Shown piece by piece: positions 27,033 through 39,000 of a DNA stretch of 60,000 nt. Within the stretch, counting starts at the first letter, position 1. Each line of letters starts with the position of its first letter. The stretch spans positions 533,806-593,805 of the forward strand of contig NW_019091451.1 of NCBI RefSeq assembly GCF_001949145.1. Direction: 5' to 3'. The notes under the pieces are model-generated. The model saw nothing but the letters and a program-made list of their open reading frames with translations. It was not told where the DNA came from and ran no database searches. Position numbers and translations under genes: made by a program. Origin of the DNA: Acanthaster planci (taxonomy: Eukaryota > Echinodermata > Asteroidea > Valvatida > Acanthasteridae).

Positions 27033-30000
27033 GTAAGTGCAAATTCCTTTTAGATATGGAGTTAATGAAACACCCTGCTGGGGTTGTGTATACCTACACA
27101 TACTGTACATGTACAGTTTTGTACATGGACCGAGAGGGCCTACTCTACACTGTACATGTACATGCCTGCCTATGCTACACACTGCACAAGGAGGCCTAGG
27201 CCTAATCAGTTTGATTCAGTCATGAGTACACGGTGAACTAATGTTAGTACGGAAGAATGATTGTTCCATGGTTGCTGGCAATTCTAAATTGTGAGGGCTA
27301 CATTGAATACCTTCATATTATTGCCAATATTGGGGAGTCAGGTTAGCTTAGTGCCTCGCTTTCCACACGTTCCACCTTGACAGTCCAGGTTCGATTCCTG
27401 CCTTGGCATTGCTCGGTCCAAATCTGGATTGTGTTTTCAGTCCCTACCTGACTCAGAATTTCTTTGGGGTTTTCCTCCTAGGCCTAGGCCCTACCTCTAA
27501 AACTGTAACTGCTTCTTTCAATCCTAATGTTAGTTAAGACCCGTAAACAGGGCCTACATAATCCCATATGCTCCTTCGTCGATATACTGGGCACCGTAGC
27601 GATTAATAAGTGATTTCTTTCGATATCTACTTTCTGTTGAGGCCGCTCGTGGATGCGGACAAAGATCGCTGCCTGTCCGCATCCACGTGTGGCGTCAAGA
27701 GAAAGTGTTCGAGGTGCGACAGCACGCTCATGTGCACTGGTACCCAGCAGCTGTTACTTGTCGTTCCTACAATTCGAGCATAAATAATGGGGAGCCCTGT
27801 GATTGGTCAATGTGACCCCCAGCTCGCCGCAGCCAACTGCCATTTCAACCATTCAGTCCAGTCGCACCTAAGAATTACACACACACGTCCTGTGTATCAG
27901 TTGCAGCCATAGTCAACCATTTGGTTGTGGCTCGTCTTTGCAAAGTACACATGTGAACCGCATGACTCTGAGACGGTGATCGGGAAATATTTGCACCTTT
28001 TTTTGAAAATTGACATGGTTTTAGCCCTTTTTTTCTTGGTACAAAGTACAAAGATATGTAGTCTACCATACATACATGTAGAACTCTTGAGGGAAATGGA
28101 GCAGCATTTCTGTGGGTACACAACTAGAATAAAATCCGTGTTCGTACCCGTTTAAATGTCATGTAGAGCCTTTGGTTCATGGGAGTGGGGCGGATATCAG
28201 ACCCCACAGTTCTGGGGGGACTGGGTCTTATGAGCTGAAATTGCACCAGTATGTTCACAACTTACACTTAGGGCTAACCATCCCCCAGGTTGCTTTTTGT
28301 GGAAAACTCACCTTTCCTCGTTTGGGGGAAGAAATGTTGCCTTTAGTTGGCATTTTCCCCACTCCGGACGAATTTTGGCCCAACTTGCACAAAACTGATG
28401 GCTCTTTCATGTCATGTCACAGAGATCAAGCTGCGCTACATGTTTAATGATTCGCCGCAAGCGGTATTTGACGGGACAGGGAACTAGCCAAGGGCGATGT
28501 GACACAAAACAGCCAGGCAACATGGGATGCTTGCATCTGCTCTGGTATCACTTTTGCCTTAACCCTAGCTGCCTGGGCACTTTTCAGAGGATATGCCCTT
28601 GATCCTTCAAAGTCCTCCAACTGCCCTTATGAAAACAATTGGGTACAGCCTCAATCATCCAAAATCCTCCGATATTTCTTGCATACGTTCTGTCTAGGGT
28701 TGCCCACTGCCTCAGTCCTCCAAAATCCTCCAGCAATTCCTCATTACGTTGAGGCAGTGTGAATAATATCCTGGAGCAGTATGGAGGATTTCACATATCT
28801 TTGTGTGTTTGAATTTACGCATGGCTGAATAAAACAACATTACGTCTAATCCACAACCTTGAGACAATGTATCCATTGCAATCGGCAATGCAATTTTGCC
28901 ATGCAGCCTCAATCCTCCAAAATCGCCCAGAGGATTTTGAAGGATTTGGGATGGTTAGGGTTAAATCCCAATACCCTCGTTTTAACAGGAGTCAGCTGTA
29001 TTTACCTGGGTACAGTACCCGTTGTTTTCAAGTTCTAACTTGGGTCAGTCAAACTTGCTCTGTAGTGAATGGGTGGTTGCAGCTTAGACTTCACCATGAA
29101 CTCTCGTCAAACTTCAACCAAACAAATGCCAAAATGACTAACACAGACTTGATAAACTTAATACACATAAGTTTTGAATGCCTGTCTGTCTTATCCATCT
29201 GTCAAGTGTGCATTACGTCAACTTGACTGGCACTTGTGGTAATTTGTTGGAGACTAAAAATCAATGGAAATTCAGCCAGTTCTGTTCACACGGTCAGCGA
29301 CTGTCTGTCAACTGTTGGGTAATTTTGTCACCAGGCAGGAGTGCCCAGCAGTCAGCTGTGTCTCCCAAACCGGTCCCCTATTGGCCACCGTCACCATAGG
29401 TTCTGTAAAGACGGCAAACTTTAGAAAGGGTTTCCCCCATGCTAGGAGTTGTCTTTAATGCAAATCCAAAGTTAGGTGGAATTTATTGTTTGGTGGCGAG
29501 TATGCAGGATGGCGAGATACAGAACTCTTCTGCTAAAGCCATACGTGTAACTTCCAGAATGGCAATTGATAAATGATCGCCGATCAAGTATGGTTTGTAA
29601 AAAACCTTCCAGGGACAGTTTGCGAAATGAATTACTAAGCGTGAGTCTGTTCTGGACATCATGGATGCCATGATGGGATGATGATGGGCATAAGAGTGCA
29701 GCAACTCGCAGACTCCTTGCCATCAGGAATTGCAGGAACATTGTGAGGACAGAGAAGCCACCTCATGACGTTTTCCTCATGGGGTATTTTAACAGACGAG
29801 GTTTTTAACACCTTCACACTTGGCTCACAGTGGACCTTTCAAGAGATCAACCTACAGTGCATTCAGTGGAAGGCATGCTCTGTTATGTGCAGACTTTTGT
29901 ATCTAAGGGCAGAAAAACTACCCCCCTCAAAAAAAAAAAGTAAAAAGTACATGTATATAGCAGTTGAAAGAAATGTGTTCATGTTTGTTTATATAGCAGT

Positions 30001-33000
30001 TGAAAGAAATTTGTCTGTGTTAGTGTTTTTTTTTTTTCAATTAAATCATATTTCCAGAAATTTAATCATGCTGTTTTTCAACAGTAAGAGAGGTCCGATG
30101 GCATTGTTTTAGATGAAATGGACAAACACTTTAACCTTGACTTCCTGGGGTGTATGTAAAACTGTGTATGAGTTGTAGGAGGACTGGACACAGGTTGCAT
30201 GCATGGACTTTTCGGTACTACGTTCAAACTTTAATCGACACCTAGGCTTGAGCTGTATTGCCTTTTTCGATACCGCGGTATCCATGAAAAAAATACCGCG
30301 GTACTTACTAATACCGCGGTATTCGTTGCAGAAGGCAATGACGTCATCAAAAAGCAGCGGCGTTGCTGGCATTCAAAGGCCAACCACAAACAACACTAGG
30401 GGCCAGCATAAAGGGTTTTTAACATCACAAAACCCCCTAAACTTAATAACTATTATAATTTATCCGTCCATTTGATGTCAAATAAAAATTATTCATGTGA
30501 AAAATTTTTTTTAAAAAGGGACGGTGTTTTAAATACCGATTTGTTGCTCAGTGATTCCTATATGTATATCTGTGTTGTTACTCATACGTGTTTTATTCCT
30601 CCATGTGCGTACGGTGTCAAAATGTGCTGCAGTCAAGTTGGTACTCGCTGAGACGGTATGTTATTGTAATGATTACGTGCGGGTCACCAGTGGCTGCTCC
30701 TTTTAGCTGCGCCCTAACACTGCGCGTGTGCAATGGTAAGGTGGCTTTCAGAAAACTGTGCGACGCGGCAGTCGACTCTTATTACGAAATCGGTTGTAAC
30801 AAAATTCCAATCACAACAAGCACAAATCTGTGGTCCCGGTGAAAACGTGCATATTTCAATGGGGAAAAATATGTTAAAGCGAAATAGCATTGTACAAAAT
30901 TCCTGGTACAACAAAAGGTTTTCGTGATTCCGTTGCCTGAAAAACCATTCTTGACGACCCATTCATAAAGCGTTTGCGAATCGCGGTGGTGAAAACGTGT
31001 GTGGTGCACCACACTGGTTCCCGCCGGGCCAAACCGTTGCCAATGAAGGCATGATGGAAATGCGGCAGAACCTGTACATTGAGTACAGGTTCTGCCAAAA
31101 AAGGGTCGTACGTTCCACTACATCGAATGCAGCTCTATAGTTGCAAGACGAAAAACACTGCTGTCACAAATTTTTCTGCAGGTTCATTCACAAAAAAGGA
31201 TCTCATGTCTATGTCTGTGTTTTCTGTGTTCATGAATGTAATTTGAGGTTGTACTGCTTGTACTCAAGCGAGCGTGCTTCCAAAAAATTTCCAGTTGTGC
31301 AACACAAGGCTTATCGCACGCACGCTTACAACGTGCTATACAGACATCGGTTGCCAGATTCCTGTCGTCATGACGCGCATAATGCACGATTAAAAAATCT
31401 ATGATATTTTACATTCAACAAAAATTCCCATCCCATTTCCGATAAAATACGCCCCAAATAAGTTCGCATGACTATTCTCGTATCTCAAGAGTCCAACTAA
31501 TCGCCAACACCGAATTATTCATATTGCTGCAAAGAGATCTAGCGTGCCCGCCAATGAGACTGTGCGCTTTCATGACGTACCTTTGGCAAGACACAGCTAT
31601 CCAATCGCAGTACTCGTTCACGACATTGTGCTTCTTCAGCGACCATCTTGCGCGCGGGCGACTGCGCCACAGTGGGCGAGTGATCTGGGACTACCAATCA
31701 ATCGTGTCATGCAGCTTGTGTCAAAAATCAAAAGAGAGGCGAAATATTAAACAAAAAATGTCTCTATGTGACACAATTTGTGGTGGAAAGACTACTTACA
31801 TGGATTGGGGCTTTAGTTGATGAGCCTTCACATTCTTGCAGGTACATCCAGGCCTACATGTGCATTCAGGTTAGTTACTGTTGGCTTCATCGTCATCCAT
31901 GGTGATTGAAAGCCTTTTAAAAATCCCTGGATCGATGCTTTCACATGTATTTGCGTTTTTAAATTTCACATGCACATTAAACATGTTGTCGTACGACAGT
32001 GAAGTTTATTATTCTAAACACATCACAAGGTATTTTGATTAATCATAACCGAGAGATCTTTTTGATCAACCACGTTGTCCTAATTTTATAATCCGGAAAA
32101 ACTGAAACACAAGCAGTGACAAGTGAGGAATCAGGTTTTTGCTTCTCTTTTCGTGTGGTTGGAACGATTGTGAGAACAATAAAAAAGATCGTTGATTGCC
32201 GTGGATGTCAAACAGATACAGATTTATGGCATCATTTTATAGTTTATAACACACATTCCTGGCTTCAGTTAGATAGATTTTCACACAATACTTGTACATG
32301 TTGTATATAAAGGACAAAAAAAGACCCAAAGAGAGCAATAAGGCTAGCACAAGCAGCATTCGCATTTTCTGATCTGCTAATAAAAATCTTCGGAAAATAA
32401 AGTCCAGTGCGGACACGGAAGACCAGCTGATTTTTAATTCCCAACCTGTAGGGCTGTGATGCATGTACGTGTATACATGTGCCAACGAGTAATACAAGAA
32501 GCACTGCCTACAAGCTATTCCAAAATCGCAAACTTGACGGCGGCGATAGGGAAACAAAACCTTTTGACAGGCAGGTTGATGGCTGCATGCTGAAGTATCA
32601 CGTTACATCTTATCTCTTCACCAAAAGAGACAATACAAACGTGATGCTGGATGACTGAAACCACAAAGTATGTAGTCACTGTTGTGGATATAATTGTCTG
32701 CTTTCATCTTATGAGGGTTGTGGGAACATTCTGAACAAATTAGCCAGAAAACCGCGGTATTGAAATTCAATACCAAATTAGTCGGTATTCCGGTATTCGT
32801 GGATTGTTAGTCAATATTGTTCGGTATTAAAAACAAAACCGCGGTATTCGGTCATACTGAAATACCGCCCAAGCCAATCGATACTTTTCTTTTTCATATC
32901 CAAATTCACATTTTCCCAAAGTATTCCCCCAAAACTTTATGATTCAATGTGCATTGTCACATTGGGTATTTAAGGAAACGGGAGGCACAACTAACATTGT

Positions 33001-36000
33001 TTTTTAGCCTTAATTTATGACAAAAGCATTCATATACACGTGCTGTCCCAAGTTCTTTGACTGATTATCAATACCTGTATTTGATCTTAAGGTACATGTA
33101 GGTCATGCAAATAACCACAGGTAATCAATGATAGTTTCAAAACTTTCAGAGACCTGAATTTCTGGGCTCAATGTCTGATTTCCTGGTTCAGCCAGGAAAC
33201 AGTTTTGTTTCACACTTTTTCTCTCCTATAGAAATTGCACTTCAACAAATTGGATGAATAACAACATTTGCTATACATGTACATCTTGTATGTTTGCTGA
33301 AAACTGTTGAAAATTTAAGGTAAAATACCTCAAATTTTGATCAGATTTTGATGACCTCAGGCAGCAAGACATATTGAGGAACTAAGGAATTTGAATAAGT
33401 GATTTTAATTGGATTTGTATTTGAATGAAAACAAATTTGGTTAAAAGTTGCACTCATTGATATCCAGCTAGATCCCCCTCCTCTTGGAAGTCGAAGTCAA
33501 GGGCTCTTCCCTCGATCTTGGAGGGTTTATCTTTGACCTCTGACCTTCTGTAGTGAGGATCTGGATGAGCATGTGAGACAAGTACCAGCAAATGTTATCA
33601 TCTGGGGCCTGCTGTCAGCTCGTTATTGACCGAACCTTTTGTGAAATGGGACACATAGGCAATTGGATCTTAACCTGCCGGCATATCAGTAAGCCTACTA
33701 CATGTATACATAGATACTGCCTGTCAAGGTCTCTGTTATTTTTCATAAGATTTTTTCCTTAATTCTGCTCATTTTGTACGTGAAGGCATATCAGTAAGCC
33801 TACTCTACATAGATGCTGCCTGTCAAGGTCTCTGTTATTTTTCATAAGATTTTTTCCTTAACCCTAACACTCCTCAGTCCTCCAACAGATGAAGGATTGA
33901 GGAGTGTTACGGTTAATCCTGTTCATTTTGTACGTGAAGGAAATCTGCACATGTACATGTACATGTAAGGTCAGAATTGGTATTTGTGTACCTGCAGGCT
34001 TTTCAGTCACTCTTAGAAGCACACTAATACTGCTGTGTATGCACATAAAGCAGCAGTGAAAAATATTTAGACAGTGGCATTGCTATGTAGGTTACATTAT
34101 TACCTATCAAGATTTTTTCTGCTTTTCCAGCATTCAACTTCTGCATCATTGTCACGGCAGTGATACAAGAAATGTTGGATTAATTTTCATCAGTGAGCCA
34201 GCTCGATATTTCAGAAAGACAAGATCTTTCAGGAACGTTGCATGCGTGTGAACTGCCACATGGCTGTGCGGATAATGTGCTAAACTGGCTCAAAGTTGTT
34301 TCAATGAAGTACATGTAAGGTCATCTGGGATAAGAACACCTGATGTTACACTGGCTCGAGCATGCTCAGTGCATGTGAGTTGGAATACCATTGCAACCAT
34401 TGGACAGAACCCTTGCGCAAGTGACTATCCCCAAATAGCCTACAAAGTACTTCATTTTGATGAGCAGCTTTCAGAATACCAACCTGGGTCATTCCTCAGA
34501 TTTATCCTAACCTCCAAAATCCCTCAAGATCCATGAGGAGCTTTCAGAGTACATGTATATTGCGGGGTTAAGGAAGGTAGAGCTTTAGGCACCGCTATTT
34601 TTCTTTATACTTTGATACTTCTGGTAAAGTTACATCCCCAAAAGTGTGCCATTGATTTCCTGCATAGTGGGCAATTCAGGAGGACGAAGACACTACTCAT
34701 AAACAAAATGAATGGGGAGAAAGGGCTAACCTGATGAACGCAACATCTAAAAGACTGAGGTTGATACAACTTCTTCGCAAGGCATTTCCTTATAAATGCA
34801 GTTATCTGTCAGCTGGCTAACTGCAGTGCACCTCTGCAGGCTTCACAGTAAAATGCCGTCCTAGGACAGTACTTATTCTCATTCAAAGCGTAGCGGTTGC
34901 CAGTTGGTGAGATCTGCGTCTGTGTGACACATTTCAATTCGTATTTCTTGCACCTTTACAGGAAGCGGCGAGGTGCAGTGGTGCTTCTCACAGGTTAAAG
35001 GGACCGTGGAGGAAGACGTTACTGACGGTAAGTGTCATATCCCTCATCACATGTAGGTCTGTTGTCATGTGTGATACATGGGTTGGTGCAGATGTGTAAA
35101 TGGTTTTTTGTGCTCCGCCAGTGAGTACTGGACACTGCAAGTGGGAAATTGAGCTTGGCCAATTTTAAGCAGAAGGTGTACATGGACAAACCTGAATGTC
35201 TCTGTTAACCCTGGCCTCTTGTAGAGCTACAAAATTTTTGCTTTCTGAGCATAAAGAACACAAGGTCTAGGCTTCAACCTTCAGCTTCAGAGGGTCAAGG
35301 CCACTTGGCCTTGAAGGCGCCCAAAAATCAAAGGATACCAAGGCCAAAGAAAGGGCACCAAGGCCATGTTGGAACTGTTCTTGTTGGTGGCCGCTGGAAA
35401 GATCGATTGGCATCAACCCAAATGGTGCACTGGCTTTATTATTCAATATTCATGGGCCCCTTCTCGGAAAGGCAATGCGCCAGGATTTTTCTCTTCGCAC
35501 CAAGGTTTCTCTCAAGAAAATCTGTCAAACTGAAAGACATTCCTAAAAAACTGACTTCCGAGACATAAAATACGGTTCCTCATGAAAATCTAATGCTCAG
35601 AGTTGTTAATTTTGATTTAATTTTCAGCGGGGATATCTCCAAAATAAGTAGCAAAATGAACATCGTGCATGAAATTGTCATGCACTACATGTGATAGCGT
35701 TTTCGGCATTGTTGAACGTCATGCATTTTCTGTCAAAATTCTCAAACGTCATCAAAATTCCATCAAATATGACGTTCGCAACGAAGATATTGTATGCATT
35801 GTACACTTTTGATGCAGCCATTATTTTTGGTGGTTGAAAGGTATAAGACCTGGCCGATGTGATGGTATAGTGAGAGTGATTGTAAATGGTAAGAGAATGA
35901 AGACAGCCAAACTTTTCTCATCATTTTCTGTCAATTTTGTGCTCTTTTTTCCACGGCTCATAAATGTATTGTTTTCAAGTTCTTTCTTAGGTGCTTTAAA

Positions 36001-39000
36001 ATACATCAGTTAAAAAATATACTGAATTCATTCTCCTTGTTCAAGTTGTTGAGAGAAGTTTTGAAATCAAGTCCTCTGGTGCAAACACTTTCACATAAAA
36101 CTTTAAATGAATGCAACTCCATTTGATTTGCAGTGGTAGACAACCAAATGTACTCAGTATGCCAAATTATCCCCAATTAATCATTTTTGTAAATCTGAAG
36201 TTACTAATTTGTGTTTTACATGATTGAAGTCACTCTTTTAGACGTTTTAAAAAATGACATGCAGAGTTGCATTGTGGTCCTTTTTATGAAGAACATGCCA
36301 TATGCATCAGTGAGAACAAAAAATGCCCAGAATGGCCTGTACGGTGTCCATAGGCCTCCTCGCACTAGACAAATCGCTGGGTTGAAAACGGGTGACAATT
36401 CACACTTGAAAATTTCCAACTCCGCATCAACCCACCGTCAGCCCCAAGATTGGACTTCAACCCGGTTTGAACTCAACCCTACTATTCTGGATTAGGGTTG
36501 AGATTTTTCAACCTGGGTTGAAAATCATTTGTGCTCATTTCCGGGTTAAAGTTGCCCCAGTGAGCTTGCTTTGCATGAAGCAAAAGTGAAGCAATGCTAG
36601 GTTGAACGGAGGTTGAAAAACCAAATTTTCAACCCTGGGCCATCATGGGTTTGCCCAACTCCGGTTTGAGTTGCTGTAGCGTGAAAAGCCCTCAAAATGC
36701 CCATACACCCCTTTGGCTAAAACACTGTGTAATCGTCATAAACTCTTTTTTAAAAAGAACTACTCGCACAAGAATTGGGTGTTAACTTTCATGTGTGTAG
36801 AGACTGTCCTCTGTTATTGCTAGTGGCATACATGTACCGTATATTCAACTGCCGATGCATTGGATGCCTTCAATTTCAATAAAGAGAGTGTAGGAGGGAC
36901 AAATGAAAGGAAGAAATCATTTTACCTATGACCCCAAACTTCTCAGTACAGTTTCTCAGAAGTAAGCCTACATTATACTACTAGAACCTACTAGAACCAA
37001 ATATTAAAATTGAAATCTTCTGATGCAGAATCATATCAACTGTGTTGATTGCAGAACCCATTGCTGTAGACTAATCCACTGACCAGAATTAGATAGGGCT
37101 GTGCCGATAATTCAAGTATTTAGATATTCCATCGATTATCAAATGGTCAAATTATTTATCTTTGAAATTAAATCTAATTAGAGGTCAAAATAAGTGAAAT
37201 AAACAAAGGAAAATTCAATTATTTATTTCCAAAATTGCTTTCTGAAAGCATGTATTTCAAGGTGATGCACACAAAGTTAAAGACATCTTAATAAACGTAT
37301 ATTCCCAACATTTAACCCTAAAAGAGCCAGGGGGGCAGTGGAATCTGCCCCCCCCAACATTTTTTGATGATATCACCGTAGCCCTTTTTCTTTTACAAGT
37401 CAAGTAGGAGTTTTCTCAATAACTCTTTAATTTTGACACTCAATTTGTGAAAATCAAATACACTGTATACTCTCCACTACCGTGCTCAATGGGGGGGGAG
37501 CTGGCGCCTGTGTGGCCTTCACCTTCAAAACGACTGCAATAACAAAACCACATGCCAGATTGAGTGGAAATTCCACGTTTGTGTTGATATATGTCATCAC
37601 AGTTTGTATATGTACGGTACATGTGTAGAGCCAATGATTTTCCGTGATTGTGGAAAACGGACGGAATTCGCGGAATCAACATTTTGAAATGGAAATTACT
37701 GCTTTAAAGGGAACTTGCAAAATTTCCAACTAAGTAAAGAAAACTTTCTGCAAAGAACCATAAATAAATGCCTACCAAACTCTTTTAAAATGCTTGCTTT
37801 TAATGAACAAATTATACTAGAAACTGCTAAATTGCAACACTCCACCACATGATTGGGTTGTCGGCGCCAAGCCGGTACCGATACTTGTAAGCGCTCTGGC
37901 GTCCGGGAGCTTCAAGTTTGTTGCGTAGGCCGGCAGAGCACAGCAGTGCGGTACAATACACACATTGGCCATTCACATGCACACCATACTGGCATTGAAA
38001 TCAAGACGCAAACAAGTTCATACTCACACATATGCCCTTTGCACACATTGGGAATTTAGTCAGTGAATCGGCGCAGACCAGGGCTCGAAATTAACAGGCG
38101 CAGGTAGCTAAAATGTGCCCGTTTGTCTCAGAAATCCGCCCGTAAATCGTAAAGACAGGCGCAAGACCTTCGCCCGTTTGATTTCATTATTGTAATGAAA
38201 AATACATGTACCTGAACATTTTTACTGTTTGTTTCTACTTTTGTCGTGAAAAATACCTGAACCTTTTTACTACTTCGGATCAGCCTTGTCACGGAACCAT
38301 AATACAGTACATTTTTTTATGATGTCACCGAGCGCACACCGCTGAATGGTCTGCACAGTGGCTGTGTCTGGAATCAGTATGACTGGAATTTACACACGAT
38401 TGTATGGAAACAGGCCGTGACCACAACCTCCTAGACTCGTGCGTAAATTCAAGGCAAACGAGTGGGTTTGGCTCAGACTTCAGTTTCGCTGGTTCTAGTC
38501 ATAGCTTGAACATGGGGTTTTGAACGCTCCAAAATAGCTGGAACCAGCGAAACCAAAGTCTCATCCTAATCCACTCATTTTGAAAATGCTCGATTGCTGC
38601 AGTTAGCTCCCTTTTACGTCTGTGTGCATGTGCACGTTGTAAAGGCCCAGTGCCTGACTGTTGGCGTTGCGTCTCTAAGCACTAAAGCAACAGCAAGGAC
38701 CAGGGTCTTTGCCTATTTTTCTTGAACATATGTCTTTAATATTGTATGGGAACTACTTGCTCCCGTAAACTGACAAATTCAGCTGTCTAGGGAGCTAGTA
38801 CATGTACTTGCTCCAGTGATGATTAGCCCAATTTTGAGCCCTGCAGATGCCTCAAGACAAGGCTAGTTCTGCATGGCAAAACGATGAAACCACGGTACCA
38901 GAACGGAAGACTAATTGCATATTTCTTGAATGAAACGAAGCCTAGTAAGCTTGGTGTACCATAGCTGAATGGGCCCTCAGATGTGTTCAATGAAGAGCTA

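Larger units (their letters stand above)
30245..32875. mobile_element. Possible 2.6-kb hAT-like element bounded by ACCGCGGT-rich inverted ends
   Basis: The left end GGCTTGAGCTGTATTG...CGATACCGCGGTATCC matches the inverted right end GGCTTGGGCGGTATTT...CGAATACCGCGGTT. The flanks AATCGACAC (before CTAGGCTT) and AATCGATAC (after AAGCC) are similar, as an 8-9 bp target duplication would be. GGCTTGGGCGGTAT-type ends recall hAT elements. The interior holds a perfect 14-bp hairpin (31064-31096) and a fragment of the 11057-11733 family (32386-32415). A 68-residue frame at 31544-31750 ([20 protein letters not shown]...) is not recognised, and no transposase motif is visible. Confidence 0.45.
27033..34961 (+). 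other. PPP2R2 intron 1 (7.9 kb)
   Basis: The intron starts GTAAGTG and ends CACCTTTACAG. It contains a tRNA-derived SINE (27334-27540), a 14-bp-stem hairpin (27648-27687), a TTAA-bounded repeat (28559-28964), a GC-palindrome-bounded element (30245-32875), a 105-bp duplication (33681-33939) and a 51-bp hairpin element (33858-33916). Open frames on both strands here show no domain I recognise. Confidence 0.8.
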
